Shown piece after piece: positions 7,227 to 15,841 of a stretch of DNA of 55,529 bases. Made by a program: the position numbers and the translations under genes. Numbering within the stretch: the first letter of the stretch is position 1; each line of letters opens with the position of its first letter. A model generated the notes under the pieces. It was not told the DNA's origin. It worked only from the letters and a program-made list of their open reading frames with translations, and made no database searches. Source of the stretch: Microbacterium sp. 2FI. Lineage in GTDB: Bacteria; Actinomycetota; Actinomycetes; Actinomycetales; Microbacteriaceae. The stretch covers positions 1-55,529 of the forward strand of contig NZ_SCMR01000026.1 of NCBI RefSeq assembly GCF_005502885.1, given 5' to 3'.

Positions 7227-7312
7227 CGAGTGCACGGCATGCCGCCGAGTGCACGGGCTACCCGCGCGTGAAGGTCGTGCACTCGCGGACAAGTCGTGCA
7301 CTCGCGGGAAGG
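7227..7312. repeat. Intergenic repeat, family B copy 2
   Basis: Second copy of the GAGTGCACGGG / GTCGTGCACTCGCGG palindromic element, in the same orientation as copy 1. The longest identical stretch covers GGTCGTGCACTCGCGG. It lies between the VOC gene and the convergent LysE gene, so it could also end transcription from both sides. Differences from copy 1 are concentrated in the spacer between the half-palindromes. Confidence 0.8.
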
Positions 7313-7349
7313 GGGAGGGGAAACACGGGCGGCAAGAACCGCGCCCGCC

Positions 7350-7991
7350 TCAGTTCTTCGCGCCGGTGAACAGCAGCACGCCGCCGAGGCCGATCATGAG
7401 CCCGCCCCCGGTGGCGGACAGCGCCGCGATGCGCTTCGGCGACCGGCCGAACCACGTACGGGCGCCGGCTGCGGCGAGGGCCCAGGCTCCGTCGGAGATC
7501 AGCGCGATCACGAAGAAGACGAGGCCGAGCTGGATCATCTGCAGCGGCACGGCACCCGCCGCGAGGTCGACGAACTGCGGCAGCACCGCCACGAAGAATG
7601 CGATCGTCTTGGGGTTGGTCACCCCGACGACGAATCCCTCGCCCAGCTGACGCCATGCCGACCGCGACGCGATGACGCCGCCCGCGGCCTCGGCGGCGGC
7701 GCGGCCGCGGTGTCGGATCGCCTGGATGCCGAGGAACACGAGGTACCCCGCGCCGACCACCTTGACGATCGTGAACAGCACGACCGACTGTGCGACGACG
7801 CCGCCGACGCCGATCGCGACGAGGCCGATGATCGGAAGGAGGCCGAGGGCATTGCCGAGCACGCTCAGCAGCCCGCCGATCCGGCCGAGCGCGAGAGCCC
7901 GGCCGATCGTGAACAGCACGCTCGGCCCCGGGATCACGATGAGCACGAAGGCGGCGAGGGTGAAGGCGAGGAGGTTCTCGGGAGGGACCAC
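7350..7991 (-). CDS. LysE/RhtB-family amino-acid exporter
   Basis: 213-residue inner-membrane exporter of amino acids or their derivatives. The family's N-terminal signature is clear: AAFVLIVIPGPSVLFTIGRALALGRIGGLLSVLGNALG, with the invariant PGP. Further hydrophobic segments include VVLFTIVKVVGAGYLVFLGIQAI and LGLVFFVIALISDGAWALAAA, and the motif GFVVGVTNPKTIAFFVAVLPQF holds the conserved NPK. The start is GTG 7991. It is a single gene, possibly co-transcribed with the hypothetical protein 9 bases upstream. The substrate is not predictable. Confidence 0.9.
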   Translation of the reverse strand: MVPPENLLAFTLAAFVLIVIPGPSVLFTIGRALALGRIGGLLSVLGNALGLLPIIGLVAIGVGGVVAQSVVLFTIVKVVGAGYLVFLGIQAIRHRGRAAAEAAGGVIASRSAWRQLGEGFVVGVTNPKTIAFFVAVLPQFVDLAAGAVPLQMIQLGLVFFVIALISDGAWALAAAGARTWFGRSPKRIAALSATGGGLMIGLGGVLLFTGAKN

Positions 7992-8000
7992 GAGGAAACC

Positions 8001-8657
8001 CTAGTCCGAAGCGGGAACGGCCTCGGGGTCGGCGAGGAGCACGGCGACGCTCCCGCCGTCGCCCCACCAGAACGCGAGCCGGTGCCCCTCGAGCATCGCG
8101 GCCGGGCGCTCGTCCGGGGCGACGAGCGCATACGGCACCGAGACGAGCAGGGCGGCATCCTCTCGCAGTGCCGCCGGCACACACCGCGAGCGTGACGCGG
8201 CACCCCGCTCGATGAGGATGCAGTGTTCGCGCTGCACGACGCCGCTGACAGCACGGGCGCTCCCGATCCACACGTCCCAGCCGTGGTACTCGCCGAGAGC
8301 CGACACCCAGTCGACGGGCCCCTTGGCGGGGAACTGCGGGAGATAGCTCGAGGCCGGAAGGGAGACGTAGTTGCCGAACGAGCCGTCGAGCGGGATCCGC
8401 AGCAGTTCGACGGCTCGGGGATCGCCCGCGAGCGCCTGTGCCTCGGCCGCCGCAGCATCCACCACACCCGCAGACTCGGCGGCATCCTCGTCGGGCGGAG
8501 TCTCGGCATCCGAACCGAGCCCCGACACCCACACCGCGAGCGCCACGACGATCGCGAGGCCGGCACCGCCCGCGACGAGCAGCCGCCGGCGAGGACCGCC
8601 TCGGCGTGCCGGCGTCGGCGCCGGCGGTGTCAGCTGTTCGGCATCCACGATCCCCAC
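8001..8657 (-). CDS. Hypothetical membrane-anchored protein
   Basis: 218 residues, no family recognised. Basic residues (PARRGGPRRR) precede one membrane segment (LLVAGGAGLAIVVALAVWVSGLG, about 27-49), so the bulk should be extracytoplasmic. The outside part begins with an acidic Ala-rich linker, followed by a probable folded domain holding two cysteines (REHCILIE and RSRCVPAAL) that could form a disulfide. Start GTG 8657 is chosen as the longest with normal codon use; GTG 8648, three codons later, is also possible. It is divergent from rlmN and ends 9 bases before lysE. Confidence 0.6.
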   Translation of the reverse strand: MGIVDAEQLTPPAPTPARRGGPRRRLLVAGGAGLAIVVALAVWVSGLGSDAETPPDEDAAESAGVVDAAAAEAQALAGDPRAVELLRIPLDGSFGNYVSLPASSYLPQFPAKGPVDWVSALGEYHGWDVWIGSARAVSGVVQREHCILIERGAASRSRCVPAALREDAALLVSVPYALVAPDERPAAMLEGHRLAFWWGDGGSVAVLLADPEAVPASD

Positions 8658-8703
8658 GCTAGCCCTCGGGCGCGCGTCCAGGTCTGTCCCCTACCCTCGA
8701 CAT

Positions 8704-9948
8704 ATGACCGAGACCTCGCCTGTGCGCGCCACGAAACCCCGCCAGGTGCGTCCGGCGACCGAGGGATGGTCGCAGAAGAAGGATGCCGAGGGCCGCCCGC
8801 TCCTGCAGTTCGCGTCTCCGAAGCGCGGCAAGCCGCCCGTCCACCTCGCCGACCTCACCCCCGAGCAGCGCGTCGAGAAGGTCAAGGAGCTGGGGCTTCC
8901 GGGGTTCCGGGCCAAGCAGCTCGAGAAGCACTACTTCACGCACTACACGCACGACCCGGCCGATATGACCGATCTCCCCGCCGAGGGTCGCGAGGAATTC
9001 GTGCGGGGCATGCTGCCGCCGCTTTTGACCGAGGTGCGCCGCCTCGAGACCGACCGCGGCGACACGATCAAGTTCCTGTGGAAGCTGCACGACGGTGCCC
9101 TGGTCGAGTCCGTCCTCATGCGCTACACCGGCCGCATCACGCTGTGCGTGTCGTCGCAGGCCGGCTGCGGCATGAACTGCCCGTTCTGCGCGACCGGCCA
9201 GGCAGGGCTCACGCGCAACATGTCGGCGGCAGAGATCATCGAGCAGGTCATCCGCGCCAACCGGCTGATCGCCGACGGCGGCCTCGGCGACCCGCGCCGT
9301 GTCGGCCACGAGGGCGAGCGGGTCACCAACATCGTGTTCATGGGCATGGGCGAGCCGCTCGCCAACTACGCGCGCGTGATGCAGTCCGTCCGCGTGATGA
9401 CCGACAAGAAGCACGGCATCGGCATGAGCGCGCGCGGTGTGACCGTGTCGACCGTCGGGCTGGTCCCTGCGATCACGAAGCTCGCGAACGAAGACATCCC
9501 GGTCACCTTCGCGCTGTCGCTGCACGCCCCCGACGACAAGCTGCGTGACGAGCTGATCCCCGTGAACTCGCGCTGGAAGGTCGATGAGGCCCTCGACGCC
9601 GCGCGCGACTACTTCGACAAGACCGGTCGCCGCGTCTCGATCGAATACGCGCTCATCAAGGACATGAACGACCACGCGTGGCGCGCCGATCTCCTCGCCG
9701 AGAAGCTCAATCAGCGCGGTCGCGGCTGGGTGCACGTGAACCCGATCCCGCTCAACCCGACCCCGGGCTCGATCTGGACGGCCTCCGACGTCGATGTGCA
9801 GAACGAGTTCGTGCGCCGCCTCAACGACGCCGGCATCCCGACGACCCTCCGCGACACCCGCGGCAAGGAGATCGACGGCGCGTGCGGCCAGCTCGTCGCC
9901 ACCGAAGACGACGAGGCGGTCGCCGCAGCGACGCCCGCCGAGGACTGA
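8704..9948 (+). CDS. rlmN: 23S rRNA (adenine-2503-C2)- and tRNA (A37-C2)-methyltransferase RlmN
   Basis: Radical-SAM methyltransferase that methylates A2503 of 23S rRNA and A37 of some tRNAs. The 414-residue protein has the radical-SAM cluster C155-x3-C159-x2-C162 in CGMNCPFC. The two mechanism cysteines of RlmN are Cys148 in TLCVSSQ, seven residues before the cluster as in E. coli, and Cys394 in DGACGQL. NIVFMGMGEPLANY and STVGLVP are further family motifs. There is an N-terminal extension (KRGKPPVHLADL) relative to the E. coli enzyme, usual in actinobacteria. The start is ATG 8704. It is monocistronic or read together with the aldo/keto reductase 34 bases downstream. Confidence 0.96.
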   Translation: MTETSPVRATKPRQVRPATEGWSQKKDAEGRPLLQFASPKRGKPPVHLADLTPEQRVEKVKELGLPGFRAKQLEKHYFTHYTHDPADMTDLPAEGREEFVRGMLPPLLTEVRRLETDRGDTIKFLWKLHDGALVESVLMRYTGRITLCVSSQAGCGMNCPFCATGQAGLTRNMSAAEIIEQVIRANRLIADGGLGDPRRVGHEGERVTNIVFMGMGEPLANYARVMQSVRVMTDKKHGIGMSARGVTVSTVGLVPAITKLANEDIPVTFALSLHAPDDKLRDELIPVNSRWKVDEALDAARDYFDKTGRRVSIEYALIKDMNDHAWRADLLAEKLNQRGRGWVHVNPIPLNPTPGSIWTASDVDVQNEFVRRLNDAGIPTTLRDTRGKEIDGACGQLVATEDDEAVAAATPAED

Positions 9949-9982
9949 CCCGCCTGCCCGTTCCCGCGGGTAGCGTGGACGG

Positions 9983-10996
9983 ATGGTCAATTATCGATAC
10001 CTCGGCAACAGCGGGCTCAAAGTCTCGGAGATCACCTACGGCAACTGGGTGACCCACGGCTCCCAGGTCGGCAACGACGCCGCGATCCAGACCGTGCATC
10101 GCGCGCTCGACCTCGGCATCACGAGCTTCGACACCGCCGACACGTACGCCAACACCCTCGCCGAGTCGGTGCTGGGCGAGGCGCTCCATGGCCAGCGCCG
10201 CGAGTCGCTCGAGATCTTCACGAAGGTCTACTGGCCGACCGGGCCCAAGGGCCCGAACGACACCGGCCTCAGCCGCAAGCACATCCTCGAGTCGATCAAC
10301 GGGTCGCTGAAGCGCTTGCGCACCGACTACGTCGAGCTCTACCAGGCCCACCGCTACGACTACGAGACGCCCCTCGAGGAGACGATGCAGGCGTTCGCCG
10401 ACGTCGTCCGCCAGGGCAAGGCGCTCTACATCGGCGTCTCGGAGTGGACCGCCGAGCAGCTGCGCGAGGGTCACGCGCTGGCGAAGGAGATGAAGTTCCA
10501 GCTGGTCTCGAACCAGCCGCAGTACTCGGCGCTGTGGCGTGTCATCGAGGGCAAGGTCGTGCCGACCTCGGAAGAGCTCGGCATCTCGCAGATCGTGTGG
10601 TCGCCGATGGCGCAGGGCGTTCTGACGGGTAAGTACCTGCCGGGCCAGCCGCTGCCGACGGGGTCGCGCGCGACCGACGAGAAGAGCGGTGCGAACTTCA
10701 TCAAGGGGTTCCTCCGCGACGAGGTGCTCGAGGCCGTGCACAAGCTGCAGCCGATCGCCGCCGAAGCCGGGCTCACGATGCCGCAGCTCGCGCTGGCGTG
10801 GGTGCTGCACAACCCGAACGTGGCCGCCGCCCTCGTCGGCGCCTCGCGCCCCGAGCAGCTCGACGACACGGTCAAAGCCTCGGGCGTGACCCTCGACGAC
10901 GACACGGTCGCCGCCATCGACGCGGCGCTCGCGCCGGTCGCGATCACCGACCCCGAAGAGACCTACACGGTCTCACCGAAGACCCGCGTCGTGTGA
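9983..10996 (+). CDS. Aldo/keto reductase (potassium-channel-beta/YghZ-like)
   Basis: 337-residue NADPH-dependent oxidoreductase with a TIM-barrel fold. The catalytic tetrad is visible: Asp50 and Tyr55 in FDTADTYAN, Lys81 in FTKVYWP and His123 in YQAHRYD. The sequences MVNYRYLGNSGLKVSEITYGNW and LGASRPEQLDD near the C-terminus (here VGASRPEQLDD) place it with the voltage-gated K+ channel beta-subunit type of AKR. The start is ATG 9983. The Nudix gene begins two bases after its stop, so they are co-transcribed. The aldehyde or ketone substrate is unknown. Confidence 0.9.
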   Translation: MVNYRYLGNSGLKVSEITYGNWVTHGSQVGNDAAIQTVHRALDLGITSFDTADTYANTLAESVLGEALHGQRRESLEIFTKVYWPTGPKGPNDTGLSRKHILESINGSLKRLRTDYVELYQAHRYDYETPLEETMQAFADVVRQGKALYIGVSEWTAEQLREGHALAKEMKFQLVSNQPQYSALWRVIEGKVVPTSEELGISQIVWSPMAQGVLTGKYLPGQPLPTGSRATDEKSGANFIKGFLRDEVLEAVHKLQPIAAEAGLTMPQLALAWVLHNPNVAAALVGASRPEQLDDTVKASGVTLDDDTVAAIDAALAPVAITDPEETYTVSPKTRVV

Positions 10997-10997
10997 G

Positions 10998-11471
10998 ATG
11001 ACCACGAGCGCCGGCATCCTGCTCTACCGGCTCGGCCCCACCCTCGAGGTGCTGATCGCACACATGGGCGGGCCGTTCTGGGCGCAGAAGGATGCCGGCG
11101 CCTGGTCCATCCCGAAGGGCGAGTTCGACGAGGGTGATGAGCCGGCGCTGGATGCCGCGCAGCGCGAGTTCCGCGAAGAGCTCGGTCTCGAGCCGCCCGC
11201 GGGCCCGTACGCCGAGCTCGGCACCTTCGCCTACTCCTCGGGCAAGCGCGTCACGGTCTTCATCGCCGACGGCCCCGGCTTCTCGCTCGACGGGCTCGTG
11301 TTCGGCGAGTTCGAGCTCGAATGGCCGCCGCGATCGGGGCGGACGGCGCGCTTCCCCGAGGTCGACCGGGTGGAGTGGACGGGTGCGGATGCTGCGCGAG
11401 ATCGCCTCGTGACGGGCCAGCGCGCCGCGCTCGACGCGCTCGCCGAGCACGTGGCGAGTGCGGGCGGCTGA
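10998..11471 (+). CDS. Nudix hydrolase
   Basis: 157-residue pyrophosphohydrolase of the Nudix superfamily. The Nudix box is at 41-63, GEFDEGDEPALDAAQREFREELG, matching Gx5Ex7REUxEExGU and supplying the Mg2+-binding glutamates. The opening TTSAGILLYR and GAWSIPKGEF resemble the group that cleaves diadenosine polyphosphates or related NTP derivatives, but substrate specificity cannot be fixed. The start ATG 10998 is one base after the aldo/keto reductase stop codon, implying coupled translation. It converges with the MDR gene, whose stop is seven bases away. Confidence 0.9.
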   Translation: MTTSAGILLYRLGPTLEVLIAHMGGPFWAQKDAGAWSIPKGEFDEGDEPALDAAQREFREELGLEPPAGPYAELGTFAYSSGKRVTVFIADGPGFSLDGLVFGEFELEWPPRSGRTARFPEVDRVEWTGADAARDRLVTGQRAALDALAEHVASAGG

Positions 11472-11477
11472 CCTCGA

Positions 11478-12455
11478 TCAGGGGCGCAGGAGCACTTTGC
11501 CGCCTCGGCCCGGCTCAGCGCACGCCGCCACTGCCGTGCCGATGTCGGCGAGGTCGAAGGTCCCGGCGACGGGGAGCGTGAGCGCCCCCGATGCGATGCC
11601 GGCGATCAGTTCACCGAAGAGAGCGTTCCGCTTCTCGGCGGGCATCCGGGCGGCCACCGTGCTCGCCCAGAATCCGCGCACTGTGACGCCGCGGAAGATC
11701 ACGTCACCTGAGAGCACCTTGACCACCGGCGACTCCATCGAACCGAACACGACGAGCGATCCGCCGTCGGCCACGATCGACAGCAGCTCGCCGCTCGCCG
11801 ATCCGCCTACCGAGTCGACGCCCGCTCGGATGGGAGCGCCGCCCGTGAGGGCGCGCACCTCGTCGCGCCAGTCGGCGCGGTCGGTCGCGACGATGTGGCC
11901 GATGCCCTGCGCGGCGAGCTCGTCGACGCCCGCCGCGCGGCGCACGAGCCCCACGACCTCGATGCCCCGAGCGGCGGCGAGCTGTGCGACCAGACGCCCG
12001 ACTGCACCGTTGGCGGCATTCTGGGCCAGCCAGTCGCCGGCGCCGAGCCCCAGGTCGTCGATCAGGCTGATGGCGCTGAACGGCATCGAGACGAGCTGCG
12101 CCGCAGCCTCATCGGAAAGGCCGTCGGGCACGGGCATGAGCCCGCCCGCTCGCGCGATCACGTACTCGGCCCAGACTCCGAAGGTGCCGCCGGTGGCGAC
12201 GCGCTGACCGACCTCGAAGCCCCTGACGCCTTCGCCCAGGGCATCGACGACGCCGACGGCCTCGGTGCCGGCACGCGCCGGCAGGTCGGGGACGAAGCCG
12301 TAGCTGCCGCGCACCGTCCAGAGGTCGTGGTTGTGGATCGGCGAGAGGATCACCCGCAGACGCACCTGGCCCGGTCCGGGCTCGGGGAGATCGACGTCTT
12401 CGACGGCGAGGACGTCGGCGGGATCGCCGAAGCGGTGCTGCACGATGGCGCGCAT
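11478..12455 (-). CDS. Zinc-independent MDR oxidoreductase (quinone/enoyl reductase-like)
   Basis: 325-residue medium-chain dehydrogenase/reductase. The N-terminal GroES-like domain (LPEPGPGQVRLRVILSPIHNHDLW...RAGTEAVGVVDALGEGV) lacks the cysteines that bind zinc. The Rossmann part has a degenerate dinucleotide motif, AANGAVGRLVAQLAAARG. Both traits suggest an enoyl-CoA or quinone reductase of the MECR/QOR branch. The start is ATG 12455, with AAGGAGG just upstream, one of the best ribosome sites in the window. It is a single gene; the physiological substrate is unknown. Confidence 0.87.
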   Translation of the reverse strand: MRAIVQHRFGDPADVLAVEDVDLPEPGPGQVRLRVILSPIHNHDLWTVRGSYGFVPDLPARAGTEAVGVVDALGEGVRGFEVGQRVATGGTFGVWAEYVIARAGGLMPVPDGLSDEAAAQLVSMPFSAISLIDDLGLGAGDWLAQNAANGAVGRLVAQLAAARGIEVVGLVRRAAGVDELAAQGIGHIVATDRADWRDEVRALTGGAPIRAGVDSVGGSASGELLSIVADGGSLVVFGSMESPVVKVLSGDVIFRGVTVRGFWASTVAARMPAEKRNALFGELIAGIASGALTLPVAGTFDLADIGTAVAACAEPGRGGKVLLRP

Positions 12456-12498
12456 GGGGCCTCCTTCTTTGGTCAGGCGTTCGCCGGCGGCAACTCGC

Positions 12499-13029
12499 TC
12501 ACCGCCCGTTCTTCGGTGCGCTCGAGACGTCGAGCCGCTCCTTGCCGCCGAGCGACGACCATGCGCTCGCGATGCCCTTGGCGGCGTGCTCGGAAGCCCG
12601 CACCGCACGCTCGTCGGCCCAGGCGTTGAGCACGTGGCCCGAGTGTCCGCGCACGTGCTCGAGCACGACGTCGGGAAGGCCCACGGCGCGGCGGGCGTCG
12701 CGGGCGACGATCAGCTGCTCGAGCAGGTCGACGTTCTTCGTCGGCGCGCCGGTCGAGGTCTTCCAGCCGCGGCGCCGGTGGCCGTCCATCCACTTCGTGT
12801 ACGTGTCGATCGCGTACTTCGAGTCGGCCTGGACGACGAGGTTCTCGACGTCGGGGTGGTCTTCGATCGCCTTCAGCAGGCCCATCAGCTCACCGATGTT
12901 GTTGGTGCCCTCGGGCACCGAGCCCGCGGCCCACTCGCCGTCTTCGCCGACCCACGCCCAGCCGGCGGGGCCGGGGTTTCCCTTGCAGGCGCCGTCGGTG
13001 GCCACGATGTAGCGGGGGGTGTCACTCAC
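12499..13029 (-). CDS. rnhA: Ribonuclease HI
   Basis: 176-residue RNase H that cuts the RNA strand of RNA-DNA hybrids, used in replication and R-loop removal. The active-site set is complete: Asp12 in TDGACKGNPG, Glu47 in NNIGELMG, Asp69 in QADSKYAI and Asp139 in NAWADERA, with His129 in RGHSGH. The basic handle region (GHRRRGWKTSTGAP) is present. A C-terminal tail of about 35 residues exceeds the E. coli protein. The start is GTG 13029. It follows the GbsR/MarR gene by 10 bases on the same strand, so the two may share a transcript. Confidence 0.95.
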   Translation of the reverse strand: MSDTPRYIVATDGACKGNPGPAGWAWVGEDGEWAAGSVPEGTNNIGELMGLLKAIEDHPDVENLVVQADSKYAIDTYTKWMDGHRRRGWKTSTGAPTKNVDLLEQLIVARDARRAVGLPDVVLEHVRGHSGHVLNAWADERAVRASEHAAKGIASAWSSLGGKERLDVSSAPKNGR

Positions 13030-13039
13030 TCGGGCAAGG

Positions 13040-13504
13040 CTACCGCTCCCGTGCGGCGCGCTGCGCCTGCCATTCGTCGGCGAGCTGCGGCATCCGCTCG
13101 GCGAGGAACCGCAGGAAGTCGGCGACGTCGCGCGCGCGTGCCACCGAGATCGGGGCGTCGGTGTTCTCGTCGGCGATGCGCTCCATGAGGTCGCCGAGCC
13201 GCGCGTACAGCGGCGCGTTGCCGGTCACAACGCCGGCGAACGCGTCGTCGGCCAGGTCGTACCGGTCGCGGCGGTCGCCGGGGCGCGAGAGGCGCTGGAT
13301 GATGCGCATCGACTGCAGGTAGCGCACGGCGCCCGAGACGGCGCCGGCCGAGACGCCGAGGCGACCGGCGAGTTCGGCGGCGGTGTAGCCCTCGTCGGGC
13401 GAGCCGACGAGGGCCATCATCACACGGGCGGGCATGCGCGCCATGCCTGCGGCCGTCATCATGGCCGCGGCCTGTTCGGCGGGTTCGATTCCGGGGAACT
13501 CCAC
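13040..13504 (-). CDS. GbsR/MarR-family transcriptional regulator
   Basis: 154-residue winged-helix regulator, probably the repressor of the ABC exporter operon it ends. The helix-turn-helix is YTAAELAGRLGVSAGAVSGAVRYLQSMRIIQRLSRPGDRRDRYDL, with the wing at RPGDRRDRY typical of the GbsR branch. The C-terminal helical part (FLRFLAERMPQLADEWQAQRAARER) should dimerise. The start is uncertain: GTG 13504 is annotated, but TTG 13513 would overlap the permease stop as TTGA. The gene is intact although both exporter genes before it are damaged. A perfect palindrome upstream of the operon (15842-15859) is its best candidate site. Confidence 0.8.
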   Translation of the reverse strand: MEFPGIEPAEQAAAMMTAAGMARMPARVMMALVGSPDEGYTAAELAGRLGVSAGAVSGAVRYLQSMRIIQRLSRPGDRRDRYDLADDAFAGVVTGNAPLYARLGDLMERIADENTDAPISVARARDVADFLRFLAERMPQLADEWQAQRAARER

Positions 13505-13509
13505 GCCAC

Positions 13510-15131
13510 TCAACCGCCGGCCGCCAGTTCACGTCTGCGCATGAGTCCGAAGGTAGCCGCCCCGGCGACGGCGATCGCACCCAGCAGCCACCACAGCCCC
13601 CGCACATCCACACCGTCGGGGACGGGCACCGGTGCTGCGGCGACGGGCGAGAGCCACGTGAGCGACTCCGGCATCCCGAAGATCGGGCCGAAGAGGCCGA
13701 CGACGGCGGCCAACAGCACGAGCGTCCACCCGGCGGCGATCGTCCACCGTGGGGCGACGACGAAGACGAGCGCCGTGACGACCAGGAACACGCTTGCCGC
13801 GACCACCTGGCCGACTGCGACGGTGATCGCCCCGCGGTACAGATCGGGGTCGCCGTCGTTCACGAGGATCCCGAGGGATGCCGCGGCCACACCGGCCGTG
13901 AGGATGATGACGACCGCCGCGAACCCCACGACCACGAAGTCGGCCAGCCATCGAACGCGATCGATCGGGGACGCCAGCACCGGCTCGGCGGTGCCGTGGG
14001 TCTCCTCCTGCCGCGCCCGCGTGATCGTCTGCACGGCGGCGCATGCGGCGAGGATGCCGATCATCACGAAGAACGTCGTGAGCAGCCCCTGCGCGATAGA
14101 TCCCTGCCGGCTCGTGATCTGGGCGAGGATCGCCTCGACCGCGGGGTTCTCGGCGCCGATCTCTTCGACGACCGACGCGAGCGTCGTCGCGAGCAGCCCG
14201 GAGATCGCGGCGCCGATCGACCAGCCGACGATCGACCCCGCCGACAGTCGCCACACGAGGGCTGTCGTCGTCGACAGCGCCGGGTGCGCGTCGGCGCGGC
14301 CGGGGCGCTCGGCGACGAAGGCGGATCCGATGTCGCGCCTGCTCTGCAGCACGATGGCGGTGGCGGCCAGCGCGAGTCCGACGAGCTTGCACAGCACGAG
14401 CGGCCACAGGTCGTCGTCGGCGAACGGGCGCGAGTTCTCGGCCCACCCGAACGGCGAGAGCCACGTGAGCCACGAGCTCTCCATGCGCTGCAGGTCGTCG
14501 CTCGGGGTGCCGAGCGCGTTGCCGATGCCGGCGAGGAGATATGTCGAGAGCAGCACCGTGACGGCGACCGTGTTCGCGCCACGCGAGGTGCGCATGAACT
14601 GGGCGGCGACGAGTCCCACCCCGAGGAAGAAGACGCCCACGACGCCCGCGGCAGACCCGACCACGAACGAGCCGGGGGCCTCGAGGCCCACCGCGATCAG
14701 CGCGAGGGCGGTGAGGATGCTGAGCGCGAAGTTCGCGACGAGTCCGTGCACGAGCGTCACGACGGTCGGCAGCATGCGCCCGGCCGGCGTCGCTCCGACG
14801 AGTTCGGCGCGGCCGCTCTCTTCCTCGGCGCGGGTGTGGCGGACGGCGAGGAACGAGCTCATGAACGCCGCGAGCATGCACAGGAACGGCACGATCAGGA
14901 ACGCGATGAACGCCCCCTCGTCGGCGCCCGACGGCAGTCCGCGGAACAGCAGGATGACCGGATTGGCGATGGCGGCCACCAGGAGCATCTGGCGGTCCTG
15001 CTCGCTGCCGAACGAGTCCTGCACCCCCGCATACGCGGCGAATGCGAGAGGGCGGTGCCCACGATCCACAGCGACAGCTGCAGCCCGTCGCGGTGCAGGC
15101 GCTGACGGTAGAGGGCGGCGAACCTGTTCAC
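13510..15131 (-). pseudogene. ABC exporter permease, frameshifted
   Basis: Multi-span ABC-2-type permease of about 540 codons, like the actinobacterial 'exporter of polyketide antibiotics' proteins. The first 28 codons (start GTG 15131, NRFAALYRQRLHRDGLQLSLWIVGTAL) are in one frame. The rest (LAFAAYAGVQDSFGSEQDRQ onward, about 510 residues with some 12 hydrophobic segments) continues in another. The switch is near 15046-15053, where GCCCTCTCGCATTC reads smoothly if one C is restored to give CTCCTC. This is a 1-nt deletion or a sequencing error. The start overlaps the ATPase stop (GTGA). With the ATPase also damaged, the exporter is probably dead in this strain. Confidence 0.85.
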
Positions 15132-15822
15132 GATGCGCGCTCGGCGGGGTTCTCGGCGGATGCCGACAGGTCGTCGCCGTAGTGGCGCAGGAACAGCTCC
15201 TCGAGCGACGGCGGGTTGACGCGCAGGCCCGTCACGGCGCGCCTTGCGAGCTCGGGCAGCATCCCGGTCATCGCGTCGCTGTCGACCGTGAAGCGGACGC
15301 GACCATCGCCCGTTGCCACGTCGTGGACGCCGGGGATGCCGGCAGCCGCAGCGGCGTCCGAGCCCTCGAACGAGACCTCGGTGCGGGTGAGGTGGCGGAG
15401 CTCTTCGAGGGTCCCCTCCTCGACGATCCGGCCGGCGCGGATGATCGACACGCGGTCGCACAGGAGCTCGACCTCGGAGAGGATGTGACTCGACAGCAGC
15501 ACCGTGGCACCGGCATCCGTCACACGGGCGATCTCGCCGCGGAAGACCACTTCCATCAGGGGATCGAGGCCGCTCGTCGGCTCGTCGAGGATGTACAGGT
15601 CGGCGGGCACCGCGAACGCGGCGATGAGGGCGACCTTCTGCCGGTTGCCCTTCGAATAGGCGCGGCCCTTCTTGCGCGGGTCGAACTGGAAGACCTGCCG
15701 GCGCCGTTCGGGCCGAGGAAGCCGTGGATCTGCCCGGCTTCGACGCTGAGGTCGAGCCCGTCGAGGGCGCGGACGCGGCCGTAGTGCTTCGTGAGGCCGT
15801 TCGTGCGGATGACACTGGTCAT
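15128..15822 (-). pseudogene. ABC exporter ATPase with internal deletion and frameshift
   Basis: ATP-binding partner of the permease. The N-terminal piece from ATG 15822 reads SVIRTNGLTKHYGRVRALDG to GFLGPNGAG. The Walker A then breaks off before its Lys-Ser/Thr, and the sequence jumps to RQVFQFDPRKKGRAYSKGN in another frame, followed by a normal Walker B (LYILDEPTSGLDP) and H-loop (LLSSHILSE). About 75-80 residues that should hold the end of Walker A, the Q-loop and the helical domain are missing. The junction at about 15696-15705 is GGCGCCGGCAGG, which resembles both a GAGK codon run and the downstream sequence, so a short-homology deletion is likely. No functional ATPase can be made. Confidence 0.88.
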
Positions 15823-15841
15823 GGCGGTGACACTACGCCGA

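Noticed and set aside
6721..7301. Short frames giving MHGLPAR...CTRG peptides on both strands
   Set aside because: Produced by the palindromic repeat itself; no ribosome site and no conservation of the rest.
6698..7312. Possible CRISPR array from repeated GTGCACTCGCGG units
   Set aside because: Units are irregularly spaced, in both orientations, with no uniform spacers and a gene between; no cas genes.
15040..15822. Programmed frameshifting in the ABC exporter genes
   Set aside because: The ATPase also lacks an essential segment, and no slippery heptamer or stimulatory structure is apparent; mutation or sequence error is simpler.
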